NCBI RefSeq assembly: GCF_026930145.1
Contig: NZ_JANHOJ010000003.1
Span: 62,001 to 126,000, forward strand
Origin: Bartonella sp. A05
GTDB taxonomy: Bacteria; Pseudomonadota; Alphaproteobacteria; Rhizobiales; Rhizobiaceae
DNA: 64,000 nt
Direction of reading: 5' to 3'
Notes under the pieces: generated by a model
What the model was told of the DNA's origin: nothing
Databases searched by the model: none
What the model saw: only the letters and a program-made list of their open reading frames with translations
Program-made: the position numbers and the translations under genes
In this document: positions 51,669 through 63,980 of the stretch, in pieces
Layout of the letters: each line of letters starts with the position of its first letter
Position numbering within the stretch: the stretch's first letter is position 1

Positions 51669-53074
51669 TGGCTATCCAATACCGCTAACTGATTGGGCAA
51701 CGCATGAGCCCATTGTGTGATGTTGCCAGCACCAAGAAAAACCACATAATCACCAAACTTAGCAAATGTGGCTACAATTGAAACAATATCTTCTGGAGAA
51801 GTAACCAGACGCGCATCACGATGACCCGCCATTTGAATATGCTCTACTAATTCTTTGGAATTAAAACCAGCAATTGGCTTCTCACCAGCAGCATAAACCG
51901 GTGCAATTATTACTGTATCAGCATCATTAAAACAAGCAGAAAAATCATCAAATAAATCATGCAAACGCGAATAACGATGCGGTTGAACAATAGCAATAAC
52001 GCGCCCTTTTGCACTTTCACGAGCTGCTCGCAACACAGCTTTTATTTCCACTGGATGATGCCCATAATCATCAAATATCTCAACACCACGCCAACTTCCT
52101 GTATGCGTAAAACGCCGTTTTACACCACCAAATTCTACCAACCCTTTTTGAATAGACTCTTTTGAAATTCCAAGTTCATGAGCAATAGCAATCGCTGCCG
52201 TAGCATTCGAAACATTGTGTTGACCTGACATAGGCAAAACCAAATTTCTAAGTTCAGTCTCTCTACCTGTTTTCCGTGAGCGAATAAAAACGTCAAAATG
52301 CGCATTTTGACCTTCCATCGAAAGATTAAAAAAACGGATATCCGCTTGTGGATTTGCACCATAAGTAATAACGCGACGGTCATCAATACGACTAGCCAAT
52401 GTTTGAACCTCTGGGTGATCAAGACACAGAACAGCAAAACCATAAAAAGGGATATTCTCTACAAATTGCCGAAAGGAATCACGTACAGCATCAAAACTAC
52501 CATAATGGTCTAAATGCTCAGCATCGATATTTGTCACAACGACAATATCAGCAGGCAATTTTAAAAATGTACCATCACTTTCATCGGCCTCAACCACCAT
52601 CCAATCCCCATTCCCCATACGGGCATTGGTTCCATATGCATTGATAATGCCACCATTAATCACCATAGGATCAAAATGGCCAGCATCAAGAAGAGCTGCG
52701 ACCATGGATGTCGTGGTTGTTTTTCCATGCGTACCACCAATAGCAATTGTTTGACGAAAGCGCATCAACTCAGCAAGCATTTCTGCTCGTCTAACAATCG
52801 GCAAATGCTTTTCCTTGGCAGCAACATATTCAAGATTTGTTTTCTTAATTGCAGTTGAAATAACAACAACTTCTGCTGCTCCTAAATTTTCCGGCTTATG
52901 ACCTATATGAATGTTAATTCCTTTACTCCGTAAGCGCTCTACATTTGCATTATCCACTTGATCGGATCCTTGGACTTTATAACCAAGATTATGTAAAACC
53001 TCAGCAATTCCACTCATGCCAATACCACCGATTCCTATAAAGTGGATGAAACCAATATTAAGCGGCATTTTCAT
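51665..53074 (-). CDS. murC: UDP-N-acetylmuramate--L-alanine ligase
   Basis: Adds L-Ala to UDP-MurNAc. The 469-residue Mur ligase has the N-terminal [21 protein letters not shown] (about 11-31), the P-loop [16 protein letters not shown] (about 112-127), [16 protein letters not shown] and the C-terminal ligase domain ([17 protein letters not shown]). The start at 53074 has GGGAG 7 nt upstream and overlaps the end of murG by 17 nt. Confidence 0.96.
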   Translation of the reverse strand: MKMPLNIGFIHFIGIGGIGMSGIAEVLHNLGYKVQGSDQVDNANVERLRSKGINIHIGHKPENLGAAEVVVISTAIKKTNLEYVAAKEKHLPIVRRAEMLAELMRFRQTIAIGGTHGKTTTTSMVAALLDAGHFDPMVINGGIINAYGTNARMGNGDWMVVEADESDGTFLKLPADIVVVTNIDAEHLDHYGSFDAVRDSFRQFVENIPFYGFAVLCLDHPEVQTLASRIDDRRVITYGANPQADIRFFNLSMEGQNAHFDVFIRSRKTGRETELRNLVLPMSGQHNVSNATAAIAIAHELGISKESIQKGLVEFGGVKRRFTHTGSWRGVEIFDDYGHHPVEIKAVLRAARESAKGRVIAIVQPHRYSRLHDLFDDFSACFNDADTVIIAPVYAAGEKPIAGFNSKELVEHIQMAGHRDARLVTSPEDIVSIVATFAKFGDYVVFLGAGNITQWAHALPNQLAVLDSQ

Positions 53075-54194
53075 CAAAAAACTCCCTTTTAATATCTGAT
53101 AATGACCGCCCTACAATCAGTCCTTCTGCTACATCTGCAAGAAGACTAGCCGCATGAGGTTTTCCAACCTTTTTTGTAGCAAGCGCTTGCTTTTCCAATA
53201 AGTGCGGCTCATAACAGGCTTTTGTTAAAAAAGAAGAAAGGACTTGCGCATTTAAATCTTTTTCTGCTATAATTTGCGCACCTCCTACCGAAGCCAACAG
53301 TGCTGCATTTGCTGCCTGATCATGATCTAGAGCATGGGGATATGGGACAAGTAAAGCTGGTCGACCTATCACAGCTATTTCACAAACTGTTGAAGCTCCA
53401 GCACGTGACATAATCAAGTGAGATCGGGAAATTTGCTCCGCCATATTATCAAAAAAAGGTGCAACCTCTGCTTGTACACCCATATCGCTATAAATTTTCA
53501 TTAAATCTGTTAATTCACCACGCGTTTGTTGAACAATGCGTAAACGCTTACGTATATTACTATCTAGCAAAGCAATCGCTTCAGGAACAATTTGTGAAAA
53601 AAAAGAAGCTCCTTGGCTACCGCCAAAAACCAAAAAATAAAATGGCTTATCATGAGTAGAAGGCGAATAAGGAGTTTCTGCAGCTTTAAGAATAGCTTCA
53701 CGAACAGGATTACCAGTCAGAAGCGTTTTATAAGCATAAATGTCATTAACCGACAATAAACCACCTGCTATTGCATTCACCCGAGTTGCCAATGCCCTAT
53801 TAGCACGCCCCATGACAGCATTTTGCTCATGAATAAATGTCACATACCTCATTAACGTGGCAACAAAAACCGGTGGGAACGTAGGATAACCACCAAACCC
53901 ACCAACAAGCACAGGACGTAATTTACAAAAAAGTACCAATGACTGTCCCATTCCCTTTAACAAATACCAAAATGTTTTTATCAGTGCAAAAGGACATCGC
54001 CGCGTAAATGTCGCTGATGAAATAATATGAACATGCTTTTCATCAAAGTACTGCACAAAACGTTTAGCCCTTGCATCCGTTGCTAAATGAACATCATATC
54101 CGCGCTGTCTTAATTCAACCGCAAGTGCTTCTGCTGGGAAAAGATGTCCGCCCGTACCACCAGCAACTAAAACAATAACCTTTTTATGTGTCAT
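53058..54194 (-). CDS. murG: UDP-GlcNAc:undecaprenyl-PP-MurNAc-pentapeptide GlcNAc transferase
   Basis: Membrane-associated GT-B glycosyltransferase converting lipid I to lipid II. The 378-residue chain has the N-terminal G loop [17 protein letters not shown] (about 8-24), [33 protein letters not shown] (about 190) and [20 protein letters not shown] with [14 protein letters not shown] near 275-305. It overlaps ftsW by 4 nt and murC by 17 nt. Confidence 0.96.
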   Translation of the reverse strand: MTHKKVIVLVAGGTGGHLFPAEALAVELRQRGYDVHLATDARAKRFVQYFDEKHVHIISSATFTRRCPFALIKTFWYLLKGMGQSLVLFCKLRPVLVGGFGGYPTFPPVFVATLMRYVTFIHEQNAVMGRANRALATRVNAIAGGLLSVNDIYAYKTLLTGNPVREAILKAAETPYSPSTHDKPFYFLVFGGSQGASFFSQIVPEAIALLDSNIRKRLRIVQQTRGELTDLMKIYSDMGVQAEVAPFFDNMAEQISRSHLIMSRAGASTVCEIAVIGRPALLVPYPHALDHDQAANAALLASVGGAQIIAEKDLNAQVLSSFLTKACYEPHLLEKQALATKKVGKPHAASLLADVAEGLIVGRSLSDIKREFFDENAA

Positions 54195-55345
54195 AAACGA
54201 TATCCGAAACGGGAGGAAGTTGGAAGTGCAGAAAGCCGTGCTTCTGGCCAGCGTCGTGTTAAACTGAGCAAAATACCCATAGAAATAGCAACCGCCACCA
54301 TAGATGAACCGCCATAAGAAATAAATGGCAACGTCATACCCTTTGGAGGTATTAAATGAAGATTGACAGCCATATTAATTCCCGATTGCAAACCTATCAT
54401 CATTGCTATGCCAGCAATACTAAGACATGTAAATGGATCACGCGTATTTAAAGCTATATAAAGTGAACGTATAACGATAAAACCAAAAAGTGCCATAATC
54501 AATAAACAAAGGATAATACCATATTCTTCAGCGGCAACAGAAAACACAAAATCTGTATGACCATCAGGAATAATACGTTTAACGATACCTTCACCCGGCC
54601 CTCGTCCAAACCATCCCCCATTCAAAATAGCTTCACGTCCTACATCCACCTGAAATGTATCGCCTTCACCTGTTAAAAAACTATTGATACGTTCGTGCAC
54701 ATGATGAACAAAAAAATAAGCTAGAACAAGACCTAAAACACCTAAACCAAGAAATAACACAATCACGATAAGAGGCATACCAGCAACAAAAAACAAACCA
54801 CCCCAAGCTGCACTAATCAAAATTGCTTGACCAATATCAGGTTGTAAAACAAGAAGCATGCAACATATGACATAAAGAACAATGGCTAACGTATAACCGA
54901 GCATACCATTATACCGCATCTGTCCAGAAAAAAACCAAGCCGACATAACCGTAAAAGCTGGCTTCATAAGTTCTGAAGCTTGTACAGAAACGCCAAACAC
55001 GGGAATCCAACGGCGCGCTCCCTTTACTTCAGTGCCAAATAATAAGGTTGCAACCATAAGGACAAGCGCCATAAGCAGCAAAATAGTGCATAAACGACGA
55101 ATATTGCGGGGCGAAAAAAAAGAAATAGTAATCATGGCAAGAAATGCAGGAATACTAAAAGTAATATGCCAACGAACAAAATGAAAGCTATCAGCAATTC
55201 CAATTTTTTTTGCAACAGCAGGGCTCGCTGCAAAAGACAACATAATGCCAATTCCCATTAAGATTAAACAAGCAGCAAAAATAGAGCGATCAATTGTCCA
55301 CCACCAATCTGCGATTGGGTCCCGATCTGCACGAGTAACAATCAT
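54191..55345 (-). CDS. ftsW: Septal peptidoglycan glycosyltransferase FtsW (SEDS family)
   Basis: Polymerises lipid II at the septum together with FtsI. The 384-residue SEDS protein has about ten membrane helices. KGARRWIPVFGVSVQASELMKPAF (starting about 110) and LQPDIGQAILI are typical. Near the catalytic region are GRGPGEGIVKRIIPDGHTDFVFSVAAEE, LIPPKGMTLPFISYGGSS and the C-terminal basic tail. The 112-nt gap to murD upstream is the widest break in the core cluster apart from that before ddl. Confidence 0.95.
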   Translation of the reverse strand: MIVTRADRDPIADWWWTIDRSIFAACLILMGIGIMLSFAASPAVAKKIGIADSFHFVRWHITFSIPAFLAMITISFFSPRNIRRLCTILLLMALVLMVATLLFGTEVKGARRWIPVFGVSVQASELMKPAFTVMSAWFFSGQMRYNGMLGYTLAIVLYVICCMLLVLQPDIGQAILISAAWGGLFFVAGMPLIVIVLFLGLGVLGLVLAYFFVHHVHERINSFLTGEGDTFQVDVGREAILNGGWFGRGPGEGIVKRIIPDGHTDFVFSVAAEEYGIILCLLIMALFGFIVIRSLYIALNTRDPFTCLSIAGIAMMIGLQSGINMAVNLHLIPPKGMTLPFISYGGSSMVAVAISMGILLSLTRRWPEARLSALPTSSRFGYRL

Positions 55346-55457
55346 CTTCCCTTTGCCCTTTTCACCTGAAGTTATATGGTTCCTCTATTTTTTGCGAGTA
55401 CTTCAAAAACTAAATTATACTTAAAAAGATTCCGGATTATTAACACGCAATAATTTT

Positions 55458-56864
55458 TTATAACGCGTGCTCATTTAATTGCATAACAAAAGAAACAAAA
55501 GCTTCCCCACGCGCTTCGTAATTCTGAAATTGATCATAACTTGCACAGGCTGGTGAAAACAAAATTACAGCTTCTTTCACCTTATCATAGGTTACGTCGA
55601 TAACCGCCTCACGTACCGCATTTTCTAAAGTCAAGCTCATCGAAACGGGAAAGTCTGAACCAATAGTACGCGCAAATTCTTCTGCCGCAGAACCAATCAA
55701 ATAAGCTTTACGAATTTTATTAAAAAATCCTCTAAGCGCATCAATTCCACCTTCTTTCTCCTGCCCTCCAACAATCCAAAAAATATTATTAAAAGTAGAA
55801 AGTGCGGAAGCTGTTGCATCTGCATTGGTCGCCTTACTGTCATTAATAAACAAAACAGACCCAATTCGACGCACCTGTTGCATACGATGCGCAAGCCCCG
55901 TATAACTTGCTAGATGCTTCTCTATATGTGGATTAGTGATTTTTAAAATCTGCAATGTTGCTAAAACCATCAAAGCATTTTGCGCATTATGGCGACCACG
56001 TAATGCAGCCATATGAGCAAGATCTGCAAGCGGATGAAAGTGCCCTTGATGAACAGAAAAAAGTTTTGTTCCGTTTGCATAAAAACCATTCTCAATCATG
56101 TGTTCTGTAGTAATTGCCTCAACTTGACAACCTTCATGCACAAGCTGTTGATATAAAGCCTGACAAGCTGCATCATCAACGGATATAAGAGAGTGGGAAG
56201 CTCGAGAGACCAAACGCTTTTTGACTTGCGTATAACGGGCAAAACTGCCATGACGATCAATGTGATCGGGCGTCAAATTCAATAAAAGACCAATAGTCGG
56301 TTGAAGAGATGGTGTTAGATCAATCTGAAATGATGAACATTCAATGACATAAATACGCTTTTTTACAAATGGTTTAAGCGTTAATATTGCAGTTCCAATA
56401 TTTCCCCCCATTTGCACATCATAGCCCATTTGCTCCAGAACATGAACGAGCAAAGCAGAGCTCGTCGATTTACCATTCGTACCCGTAATAGCAATGAATG
56501 GAACATCATAATCGCATAAATCATATTGCTCTAAAAAACAGTTCCGCGCGCGAACAAATAGCTCAATATCACCAACAATTTCTATATTTTCTTGACGTGC
56601 TTTATCGACAACCCAATGAGGCTCAGGATGCGTTAAGGGAACGCCAGGCGCTAAAATTAATGCAACAAATTCTGACCAATCCCCATGATGAAGATCTCTT
56701 ATTGGAATATTTTTTCTACAAGCGGCTTCAACACCAGAAGGATTATCATCCCAAGCAACCACTTCTGCACCACCAGCAATTAGCGCTTGCGCCGCTGCCA
56801 ATCCAGATTTTCCTAATCCAAATAAAGCAACTTTTTGACCTCTATAGCATTCGACAGAAATCAT
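55458..56864 (-). CDS. murD: UDP-N-acetylmuramoylalanine--D-glutamate ligase
   Basis: Adds D-Glu to UDP-MurNAc-L-Ala. The 468-residue Mur ligase has [18 protein letters not shown] at the N-terminus, the P-loop [19 protein letters not shown] (about 127-145), [18 protein letters not shown] and [18 protein letters not shown] with the conserved Lys. The ATG at 56864 lies 4 nt after mraY. This chain is about 30 residues longer than E. coli MurD, usual for rhizobia. Confidence 0.96.
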   Translation of the reverse strand: MISVECYRGQKVALFGLGKSGLAAAQALIAGGAEVVAWDDNPSGVEAACRKNIPIRDLHHGDWSEFVALILAPGVPLTHPEPHWVVDKARQENIEIVGDIELFVRARNCFLEQYDLCDYDVPFIAITGTNGKSTSSALLVHVLEQMGYDVQMGGNIGTAILTLKPFVKKRIYVIECSSFQIDLTPSLQPTIGLLLNLTPDHIDRHGSFARYTQVKKRLVSRASHSLISVDDAACQALYQQLVHEGCQVEAITTEHMIENGFYANGTKLFSVHQGHFHPLADLAHMAALRGRHNAQNALMVLATLQILKITNPHIEKHLASYTGLAHRMQQVRRIGSVLFINDSKATNADATASALSTFNNIFWIVGGQEKEGGIDALRGFFNKIRKAYLIGSAAEEFARTIGSDFPVSMSLTLENAVREAVIDVTYDKVKEAVILFSPACASYDQFQNYEARGEAFVSFVMQLNEHAL

Positions 56865-56868
56865 AATC

Positions 56869-57939
56869 TTACCTCAACTTAAGTGTTGAAAGCCCAATTA
56901 ATGCTAAAACAATCGAAATAATCCAAAAACGTATTACGATCTGACTTTCAGTCCAGCCTTTTTTCTCAAAATGATGGTGAATGGGTGCCATAAGAAATAC
57001 ACGCTTTTTTGTTAATTTAAAGTATCCCACTTGAATGATAACCGACAGCGTTTCTAAAACAAAAAGTCCACCAACCACACCCAAAACAATTTCATGCTTA
57101 GTAACTACAGAAACAACGCCTAACAACCCTCCAAGAGCCAATGAACCAGTATCACCCATAAAAATAGCCGCCGGCGGTGCATTGAACCATAAAAAACCAA
57201 GGCCAGCACCAACAACCGCTCCCAATAATACAGTTAACTCACCGACTCCCGAAACGTAATGGATTTGTAAATAATTAGCAAAATTTATATTGCCAGAAAG
57301 ATAAGCGATCAGCGCAAAAGATAAGGCAGCAACCATCACAGGAACGATAGCAAGCCCATCGAGACCATCTGTCAAATTAACCGAATTACCAGTTCCTACT
57401 ATAACACAAGCCGCAAAAGGAACAAAAAACCAACCCAAATCAATAAAATATTCTTTCACAAAAGGCAACGCTAACCCTGGTGAACCAACTTTTAAGATAA
57501 TGAAAGAAGCAACAGCCGCAATCAAAAACTCTAAACCTAGCCGTGCTTTCCCAGAAAAACCTTTATCTGTTTGCTTTGTTACCTTCAGATAATCATCATA
57601 AAAGCCAATTCCCCCAAACAGAAGCATAACAAACAGCGAGATCCAAAAATAAATATTTAATAAATTACCCCACAAAAGTGCCGATACCACAATGCCACTC
57701 AAAATCATCAATCCACCCATCGTAGGTGTTCCAGCTTTTTTGAAATGCGTTTGAGGACCATCTGCTCGAATCGGCTGTCCTTTGCCCTGCCGTACTTTAA
57801 GAGAAGCAATGATACTAGGACCAAATAAAAAAACAATTAAACCTGACGTTAGCATAGCCGCTACAGTTCGGAAAGTAATATAACGAAAAACATTGACGCC
57901 TGGAAACAAATCGCTCAGCAAAGACAAAAACAGCATCAT
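56869..57939 (-). CDS. mraY: Phospho-N-acetylmuramoyl-pentapeptide transferase
   Basis: Membrane enzyme that makes lipid I. The 356-residue product has ten helices and the catalytic acidic motifs [12 protein letters not shown] (about 112-123), [14 protein letters not shown] (about 190) and [12 protein letters not shown]. The MraY-specific [20 protein letters not shown] lies near the C-terminus. [10 protein letters not shown], conserved near the N-terminus, is present. It lies between murD (4 nt) and murF (20 nt). Confidence 0.97.
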   Translation of the reverse strand: MMLFLSLLSDLFPGVNVFRYITFRTVAAMLTSGLIVFLFGPSIIASLKVRQGKGQPIRADGPQTHFKKAGTPTMGGLMILSGIVVSALLWGNLLNIYFWISLFVMLLFGGIGFYDDYLKVTKQTDKGFSGKARLGLEFLIAAVASFIILKVGSPGLALPFVKEYFIDLGWFFVPFAACVIVGTGNSVNLTDGLDGLAIVPVMVAALSFALIAYLSGNINFANYLQIHYVSGVGELTVLLGAVVGAGLGFLWFNAPPAAIFMGDTGSLALGGLLGVVSVVTKHEIVLGVVGGLFVLETLSVIIQVGYFKLTKKRVFLMAPIHHHFEKKGWTESQIVIRFWIISIVLALIGLSTLKLR

Positions 57940-57959
57940 AGTACAAAAACCCTGTGAAA

Positions 57960-59381
57960 TTATAGAGACATCACGTTATAGTGATTGAGCAGTTCTGTCA
58001 CAATATGTGATGAACAAATGCTATGGGATGATTTAATCATAACCAAATCCCCATTTGAAATTTCATTCAAAATAAGCGGTAGAATTTCCTCAATATTTTT
58101 AGCATAATGAACTTTAACATATGCAGAAAGATCCATAGCCAAAAACTTCATTTCCTCACCAACTAAAAAAACCAAATCAGCACCAGAAATACATATGGGC
58201 TTTACCAAATCACGATGAAATCTTTCACTATAAGCCCCCAATTCAAGCATATCACCCAAGACTGCAATGCGCCGCCCCCCCATACCTATTGATCCTACAG
58301 ACAAAAGCTCAAGAGCAGCACGCATGGAAGCGGGATTGGCATTATAACTTTCATCAATCAAATGAAATTCACCACCGTTCGGTAAAGATAACCGATAACG
58401 AATACCACGACCTTTTTGAGGAGAAAAATGGTTCAAAGCAAGCGCGACACGCGCTAAATCAGCCCCTACAACATCACAAGTCGCTAGAACAGCTAAACTA
58501 TTTTGGACAATATGACGACCAGGAGCGCCAATTTCAATCATCATATCTTGACCAGCAATACACACAGTTACATGAGAGCGATCTGCAAAAAGGCAAATTT
58601 CCTTTGCTTGATAATCAGCACTATCAGATTCACCAAAACTTAAAATATTTTTCACACCGCATTGTTTTGCTTTTTGAACCAAATAAGAATAAAAATCACT
58701 GTCTGCATTTAAAAGAGCCACACCCTTATCAGTCAGTCCTTCAAAAATTTCAGCTTTTGCATTTGCAATCTCTTCAAGATTTTCGAAAAACCCCATATGT
58801 CCAGCTGCAATATGCGTGATTAAAACCACATGCGGATGAACCAATTTTACTAAAGGACGAATTTCGTCTTTATGATTCATTCCAATTTCAAATACACCAT
58901 AATCACTATCCTCAGGCATCCGCGCTAAAGTTAACGGTACACCCCAACAATTGTTGAAGGAAGCAAGATTAGCGTGAACCTTACCAACAGTTGCAAGTGC
59001 TTGTTGAAGAGCATCCTTTGTCGTTGTTTTTCCAACGGATCCTGTGATAGCTATAATTTTAGCTTTCGAACGCTTTCGTGCTGCTTGCGCAAGCTTTTCC
59101 AATGCTTCCAGAACATTAGGAACAACAATCAATGGAGCATCTAACTTCTCCATCTCTGCCAAACGATTTTGCGCAACGACAAGAACTCCAGCACCTTGTG
59201 CATAGGCATGTGCAGCAAAATCATGTCCATCGAGATGATCTCCTTTAATACAGAAAAAAATATCGCCTTTTATAAGAGTTCGACTATCAATAGAAACCCC
59301 TGAAAAAGATTCTGGCAAGCATCCAATTGTAAAACCATTCAGTGTAGTAACAAGCGTTTGTCTATCCCATAACCTCCTCAT
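57960..59381 (-). CDS. murF: UDP-MurNAc-tripeptide:D-Ala-D-Ala ligase
   Basis: Adds the D-Ala-D-Ala made by Ddl. The 473-residue ligase shows [26 protein letters not shown] (N-terminal UDP-sugar domain), the P-loop [19 protein letters not shown] (about 110), [15 protein letters not shown] and [18 protein letters not shown]. Its ATG overlaps the murE stop by 4 nt (ATGA). Confidence 0.96.
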   Translation of the reverse strand: MRRLWDRQTLVTTLNGFTIGCLPESFSGVSIDSRTLIKGDIFFCIKGDHLDGHDFAAHAYAQGAGVLVVAQNRLAEMEKLDAPLIVVPNVLEALEKLAQAARKRSKAKIIAITGSVGKTTTKDALQQALATVGKVHANLASFNNCWGVPLTLARMPEDSDYGVFEIGMNHKDEIRPLVKLVHPHVVLITHIAAGHMGFFENLEEIANAKAEIFEGLTDKGVALLNADSDFYSYLVQKAKQCGVKNILSFGESDSADYQAKEICLFADRSHVTVCIAGQDMMIEIGAPGRHIVQNSLAVLATCDVVGADLARVALALNHFSPQKGRGIRYRLSLPNGGEFHLIDESYNANPASMRAALELLSVGSIGMGGRRIAVLGDMLELGAYSERFHRDLVKPICISGADLVFLVGEEMKFLAMDLSAYVKVHYAKNIEEILPLILNEISNGDLVMIKSSHSICSSHIVTELLNHYNVMSL

Positions 59382-60829
59382 TTATTTCGTTCCTTCAAAG
59401 CTGCAATCACTTTCAAATGATCTGAAAAAGGGTATGTTTTCTGCCCTATAGTCTGACCATTCTCATGACCTTTTCCTGCAATGATTAATGTGTCTCCAGT
59501 TTTGAGGAGCCCCACCGCATAATAAATTGCTTCACCACGATCTGCTATTTCTATTGCTCCCGGGGCAGTCCGTAAAATATCCTTTCGAATTTCTGCAGGA
59601 ACTTCTGTACGAGGGTTGTCATCAGTTACAATCACAATATCAGCATTATCATTTGCAATTTTTCCCATCAAAGGTCTTTTCCCTTGATCGCGATCACCGC
59701 CACAACCAAAAACAAGAATTAAACGTCCCTGTGTAAAAGGACGAACAGAGAGCAATACCTGCTCCAAAGCTTCTGGCTTATGAGCATAATCTACATAAAC
59801 AGGCGCATTCTCTTCCGTCTTTCCGACCAACTCTAACCGTCCCGGTGCTCCCTGTAGTTTTTCAAGAGCACAAAAAACCTTATGTGGAGGAACACCTGTT
59901 GCAATTGCTAAACCTGCAGCCATAAGCGCATTAGAGACCTGAAAATTTCCAGCTAAAGGCAAATTAAAAGTATAAATGTCATTGTCTATACGACATTCAA
60001 CACATTGTTTCGAACGCTGATGTTCAATACGATTAATTGTAATAAATTGCCCTTTACGCCCAATTGTTAACACACAACGATGTGCTTGTGTTACGGTATC
60101 AATAACCTTCTGTGAATAAACATCATCTGCAAAAATAAGAGCGGGAGCATCTTGTGGCAAAAGCGTATCAAACAATCTCATTTTAGCGCGTAAATAATCC
60201 TCTACGCATATGTGATAATCCATATGATCACGCCCTAAATTAGTAAAGGCAGCAGCAGCCAAACGCACCCCATCAAGTCGGCCTTGATCAAGCCCATGCG
60301 AAGAAGCTTCAAGTGCTGTATGCGTAACGCCTTCATTAGCAATTTCATATAATAAACGCTGCAATACCACCGGATCAGGTGTTGTGAGAGAACCGTAATC
60401 ATTCCGTTTAGGAGAAACAACTCCAACCGTTCCTATGCTAGCTGCAGAAAAACCAACATGTTGCCAAATTTGCCGAACAAAAGACACAACTGATGTTTTA
60501 CCGCTTGTTCCCGTAACAGCCACGACAGTTTCAGGTTGAGCTCCATAAAAACGTGCAGCCGCTACGGCTAAGCTGTGGCGTATATTAGAAATATGCACAA
60601 CAGGAACGGATAAATTTTCAAGAACACAATCATAATCTGTAATGATCGCCAGGGCACCACGCTTTATAGCATCGTTCACATATTTTCTACCATCTTCCTG
60701 ATTACCCTGAAGAGCGACAAATATATAGCCCGGCAACACTTGTCGAGAATCTACACTTATGCCTGTAATTTCAATTGAGGAAAGACAATCATCTTCTATA
60801 CATTCTTTAAACAATGTTCCAAGCAACAT
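59378..60829 (-). CDS. murE: UDP-MurNAc-L-Ala-D-Glu:meso-diaminopimelate ligase
   Basis: Adds the third residue of the stem. The 483-residue ligase has [19 protein letters not shown], the P-loop [15 protein letters not shown] (about 105-119), [15 protein letters not shown] and the DNPR motif ([14 protein letters not shown], about 405), which marks meso-diaminopimelate as substrate rather than lysine. It lies 51 nt after ftsI and overlaps murF by 4 nt. Confidence 0.96.
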   Translation of the reverse strand: MLLGTLFKECIEDDCLSSIEITGISVDSRQVLPGYIFVALQGNQEDGRKYVNDAIKRGALAIITDYDCVLENLSVPVVHISNIRHSLAVAAARFYGAQPETVVAVTGTSGKTSVVSFVRQIWQHVGFSAASIGTVGVVSPKRNDYGSLTTPDPVVLQRLLYEIANEGVTHTALEASSHGLDQGRLDGVRLAAAAFTNLGRDHMDYHICVEDYLRAKMRLFDTLLPQDAPALIFADDVYSQKVIDTVTQAHRCVLTIGRKGQFITINRIEHQRSKQCVECRIDNDIYTFNLPLAGNFQVSNALMAAGLAIATGVPPHKVFCALEKLQGAPGRLELVGKTEENAPVYVDYAHKPEALEQVLLSVRPFTQGRLILVFGCGGDRDQGKRPLMGKIANDNADIVIVTDDNPRTEVPAEIRKDILRTAPGAIEIADRGEAIYYAVGLLKTGDTLIIAGKGHENGQTIGQKTYPFSDHLKVIAALKERNK

Positions 60830-60880
60830 GATCCCTCACCTTTATATTCATTTCACCGTTGTTTTAGTAATTTCAAATCA

Positions 60881-62596
60881 CTATTCATACTTATTAGTTG
60901 GCTCATATTCTTTCTTAAAATCTGATTTTATTCCAAGAAAACCAGCTGAACGACGAATAATATTAGCAAGTATTGGCCCAGCATTCATCGCTGCTGTTGC
61001 CGAACGTTTTCCCTCTTCTGGCTGAGGTTCATCAATAATCGTTAAAGCAACATAAGAGGGATCATCAATAGGAAAAGCAGCAAGAAAGCTATTAAAATTT
61101 TTTGTTTTAGAATATCTTCCATTTTCCACTTTTTCCGCAGTTCCTGTCTTACCACCAACACGATAACCCTCTACCTTTGCATTACGTCCAGAACCAATAT
61201 CGCTATTCAACTTGTAGAGATAACGCATATCTTGACTCGTTTTTGATTTTAGAACCTGTTTAGCATGCTTCAAAGCCTGTTCTTGAGTGCGGATTAAAAA
61301 TGTGGGTTCGATCAACCAACCACCATTCATTAAAGCAGCTGTTGCTACTGCGGTTTGCAACGGCGTTGTTGCCATACCATGCCCAAAAGAAATCGTCATA
61401 GAATGTATATCCCGCCAATGACGTGGCACAATAGGGTGTGCAACCTCGGGCAATTCGGTTGTCATACGATCCAGTAAACCAATCCGTTTCAAAAAATCAC
61501 GATGTCCATCAACACCTATTGCCAATGCTTCTTTGGCAGAACCAATGTTAGAAGAATAAATAAAAACCTCCTGTAAAGTTAAAGGACGATTTTTTCCGCG
61601 GAAATCACGAATAATGCGGTCATGTGCTCTAATTGGTTTTGAAGCATCAATGATGCTGTCTAAATGAAAAATACCTGAATTAAGTGCCATCGCCGTAGTG
61701 AAACTTTTGATTATCGATCCCATTTCAAAAGCTCCAGCAGTCATACGATTTAATCGATCATTCTTAAGAGCATCAGAAGGTTTCCCAGGATCAAAATCGG
61801 GAACAGATGCCATAGCTAAAACTTCACCAGTATGGATATTTAAAATAACAGCTCCTGCTGCGATTGCTTTATAGCGCTTCATCGCCTTCATAAGTTCGTC
61901 ATGTACAATTGTCTGGATACGTATATCAATCGAAAGTTGAACCGCTTTCAAGGACGCTTCAGTTACAAGACCAGCAGCACGAAGAACACTTAAACCAGCA
62001 TCATCGATATATTTTTCCATGCCAGCAATGCCTTGATTATCAATATTAACCATGCCAAGAATATGCGAAGCTACACGTCCACTTGGATAAAAACGACGAA
62101 CTTCCGTGCGAAAACCAATACCCGGTATACCAAGCGCCATGATTTGCATCTTTTGCGTTGGCGTTAACCCACGCTGAATCCAAGAAAAACCAGTTTTTCT
62201 TTTTAATCGCTGGTAAGTTTCCTGCCAATTGAGTGTTGGCAAAACTGTCGAGATTAATTCAATTGTTTCATCCACATCAACAATACGACGCGGTTCAGCA
62301 AAAAGCGAGTAAGTGGTGATATCCGTCGCCAATAGACGCCCATTGCGATCAATAATATCAGGCCGTGCAGCTGACTGTAACGCTGCAGGCCCTTTTGCTT
62401 CTTCGATTTCACCACCTTCAAAACCGTAAGAAATAAGGCACCACCCCATAACCCCGTAAAGAACAAGAAAACACAATAAAGAAAAAATCAATCGTAAACG
62501 GCTAGAATACGTGCAAGAAATAGAAAAATCTTTAGGATTCAATTGACCATTTAAGCGCTGTTTCTTCTGCAAAAACAGGGTTGATAATGCCATCAT
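60881..62596 (-). CDS. ftsI: Septal penicillin-binding protein FtsI (PBP3)
   Basis: Transpeptidase of the divisome that works with FtsW. The 571-residue chain has one N-terminal membrane helix (about 34-54), a PBP dimerisation domain (SAARPDIIDRNGRLLATDI) and the transpeptidase domain. The catalytic SxxK is in EMGSIIKSF (about 293), SxN in IYSSNIGSAK (about 350) and KTG in RVGGKTGTAEKVENG (about 480). It overlaps ftsL by 4 nt. Confidence 0.96.
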   Translation of the reverse strand: MMALSTLFLQKKQRLNGQLNPKDFSISCTYSSRLRLIFSLLCFLVLYGVMGWCLISYGFEGGEIEEAKGPAALQSAARPDIIDRNGRLLATDITTYSLFAEPRRIVDVDETIELISTVLPTLNWQETYQRLKRKTGFSWIQRGLTPTQKMQIMALGIPGIGFRTEVRRFYPSGRVASHILGMVNIDNQGIAGMEKYIDDAGLSVLRAAGLVTEASLKAVQLSIDIRIQTIVHDELMKAMKRYKAIAAGAVILNIHTGEVLAMASVPDFDPGKPSDALKNDRLNRMTAGAFEMGSIIKSFTTAMALNSGIFHLDSIIDASKPIRAHDRIIRDFRGKNRPLTLQEVFIYSSNIGSAKEALAIGVDGHRDFLKRIGLLDRMTTELPEVAHPIVPRHWRDIHSMTISFGHGMATTPLQTAVATAALMNGGWLIEPTFLIRTQEQALKHAKQVLKSKTSQDMRYLYKLNSDIGSGRNAKVEGYRVGGKTGTAEKVENGRYSKTKNFNSFLAAFPIDDPSYVALTIIDEPQPEEGKRSATAAMNAGPILANIIRRSAGFLGIKSDFKKEYEPTNKYE

Positions 62597-62985
62597 TGCC
62601 GACCTTTTTTAATATGAAAAATGCGATTATCAGCAAGAAACGCTTTCTCCTCTTCAAAGGTATTTTGTTTTATCAATTCTTTAATTGGATCATGCACACG
62701 CATTGGAATATCTTTCAATTCAACAACCTGACGGGGCTGTATTATCTCCAATCCAAGCTCTTTTTTATAATGTACTGCAAGTACTTCCATACGTGAAGGC
62801 TCTATCATCACAGCCCATTCAGCATGAAACAAATTAACCATATTTTTTTCTGCTGCAATCGCTTGCTCAAGGTTGCGCACTTCACTAATTTGTTTTTGAA
62901 CATCATATTTGATCTTATAAGTTATGCCTGCCATACCGATCATAACAACCACTAAAACCATATCTAATGTACGAAAAACTACCAT
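62593..62985 (-). CDS. ftsL: Cell division protein FtsL-like
   Basis: A 130-residue small bitopic protein with one helix (about 8-25, [17 protein letters not shown]) followed by a coiled-coil segment ([19 protein letters not shown]). Sequence conservation in FtsL is low; the call rests on size, topology and position between rsmH and ftsI. It overlaps both neighbours (7 nt with rsmH, 4 nt with ftsI). AAGG lies 9 nt upstream of the ATG. Confidence 0.85.
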   Translation of the reverse strand: MVVFRTLDMVLVVVMIGMAGITYKIKYDVQKQISEVRNLEQAIAAEKNMVNLFHAEWAVMIEPSRMEVLAVHYKKELGLEIIQPRQVVELKDIPMRVHDPIKELIKQNTFEEEKAFLADNRIFHIKKGRQ

Positions 62986-63980
62986 TTTTTACTGCCTTCA
63001 AAACGAGCAATTTTTGCAAAACTAAACAATTTCATATCTGCAGTAATGATATCTTCATGGGTCCGCACACCGACACGCAACTTTGCAGAACGTGCACGAG
63101 GATTTTTCTTTAATTCTTCCTCACTTGCAGTTTTCACACCTTTAAACAAAGGAACAAATGTCGCTGGAACAGATTCTATTTCTGGAAGATAACGTGATCT
63201 CTGCTTCCCACCTGAACGAGCAGAGAAAAATCTTTTAACCATACGATCTTCAAGAGAATGGAAACTGACTACTCCCAAACGCCCCCCTGCTTTCAAAACG
63301 CGCTCAGCAGCAAATAAGCCGCATGCCAGTTCACCAAGCTCATCATTAACATAAATGCGAAGCGCTTGAAAAACACGCGTTGCAGGGTGAACATAATCGC
63401 CAGGTTTACGACCTACTAAAGTTTCAATAGCATTAGCAAGATCACCTGTGCGCCAAAAAGGACGGACATGACGGCGCTTTTCAATCATCCGTGCAATTCG
63501 GATAGCATGACGCTCTTCCCCCAATGTTCTAAATATTCGTACCAAATCATCTACCTTAAAATGGTTAACAACATCACCTGCAGTGAAACCAGTTTGTGCC
63601 ATTCGCATATCTAACGGACCATCTTTTCGAAAAGAAAACCCCCGTTCAGCTTCATCAAGCTGCATTGAAGAAACACCAATATCAAGAATAACCGCATCCA
63701 CCTTCTCTTCAACCACGCGATCTAGCTGTGAAAACTCCGTTTGTACTAAACGAAGGCGTGGGGAAAATTGATCGACAAGCGTTTTTCCTTCACGGATTGC
63801 ATAAGGATCACGATCAAGAGCGATAACATCTGCACCTGCATTCAGTAGGGCACGTGTATACCCTCCGGCACCAAAGGTGCCATCAATTACTTTTGCTCCA
63901 GCCAATGGTGCAAGCCCAGATAAAACTGACTGCAACAATACTGGAATATGATGCTCAATTTTATTACCCTGCTCTGTCAA
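62979..63980 (-). CDS. rsmH: 16S rRNA (cytosine1402-N4)-methyltransferase
   Basis: Also called MraW; methylates C1402 of 16S rRNA. The visible 333 codons include [13 protein letters not shown], the SAM motif [16 protein letters not shown] (about 36-51), [24 protein letters not shown] and [16 protein letters not shown]. The first listed codon is TTG at 63980. The frame stays open to the window edge, so the real start may lie outside; in that case this entry is 5'-partial. It is the first dcw gene seen; mraZ would lie beyond the edge. Confidence 0.95.
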   Translation of the reverse strand: MTEQGNKIEHHIPVLLQSVLSGLAPLAGAKVIDGTFGAGGYTRALLNAGADVIALDRDPYAIREGKTLVDQFSPRLRLVQTEFSQLDRVVEEKVDAVILDIGVSSMQLDEAERGFSFRKDGPLDMRMAQTGFTAGDVVNHFKVDDLVRIFRTLGEERHAIRIARMIEKRRHVRPFWRTGDLANAIETLVGRKPGDYVHPATRVFQALRIYVNDELGELACGLFAAERVLKAGGRLGVVSFHSLEDRMVKRFFSARSGGKQRSRYLPEIESVPATFVPLFKGVKTASEEELKKNPRARSAKLRVGVRTHEDIITADMKLFSFAKIARFEGSKKW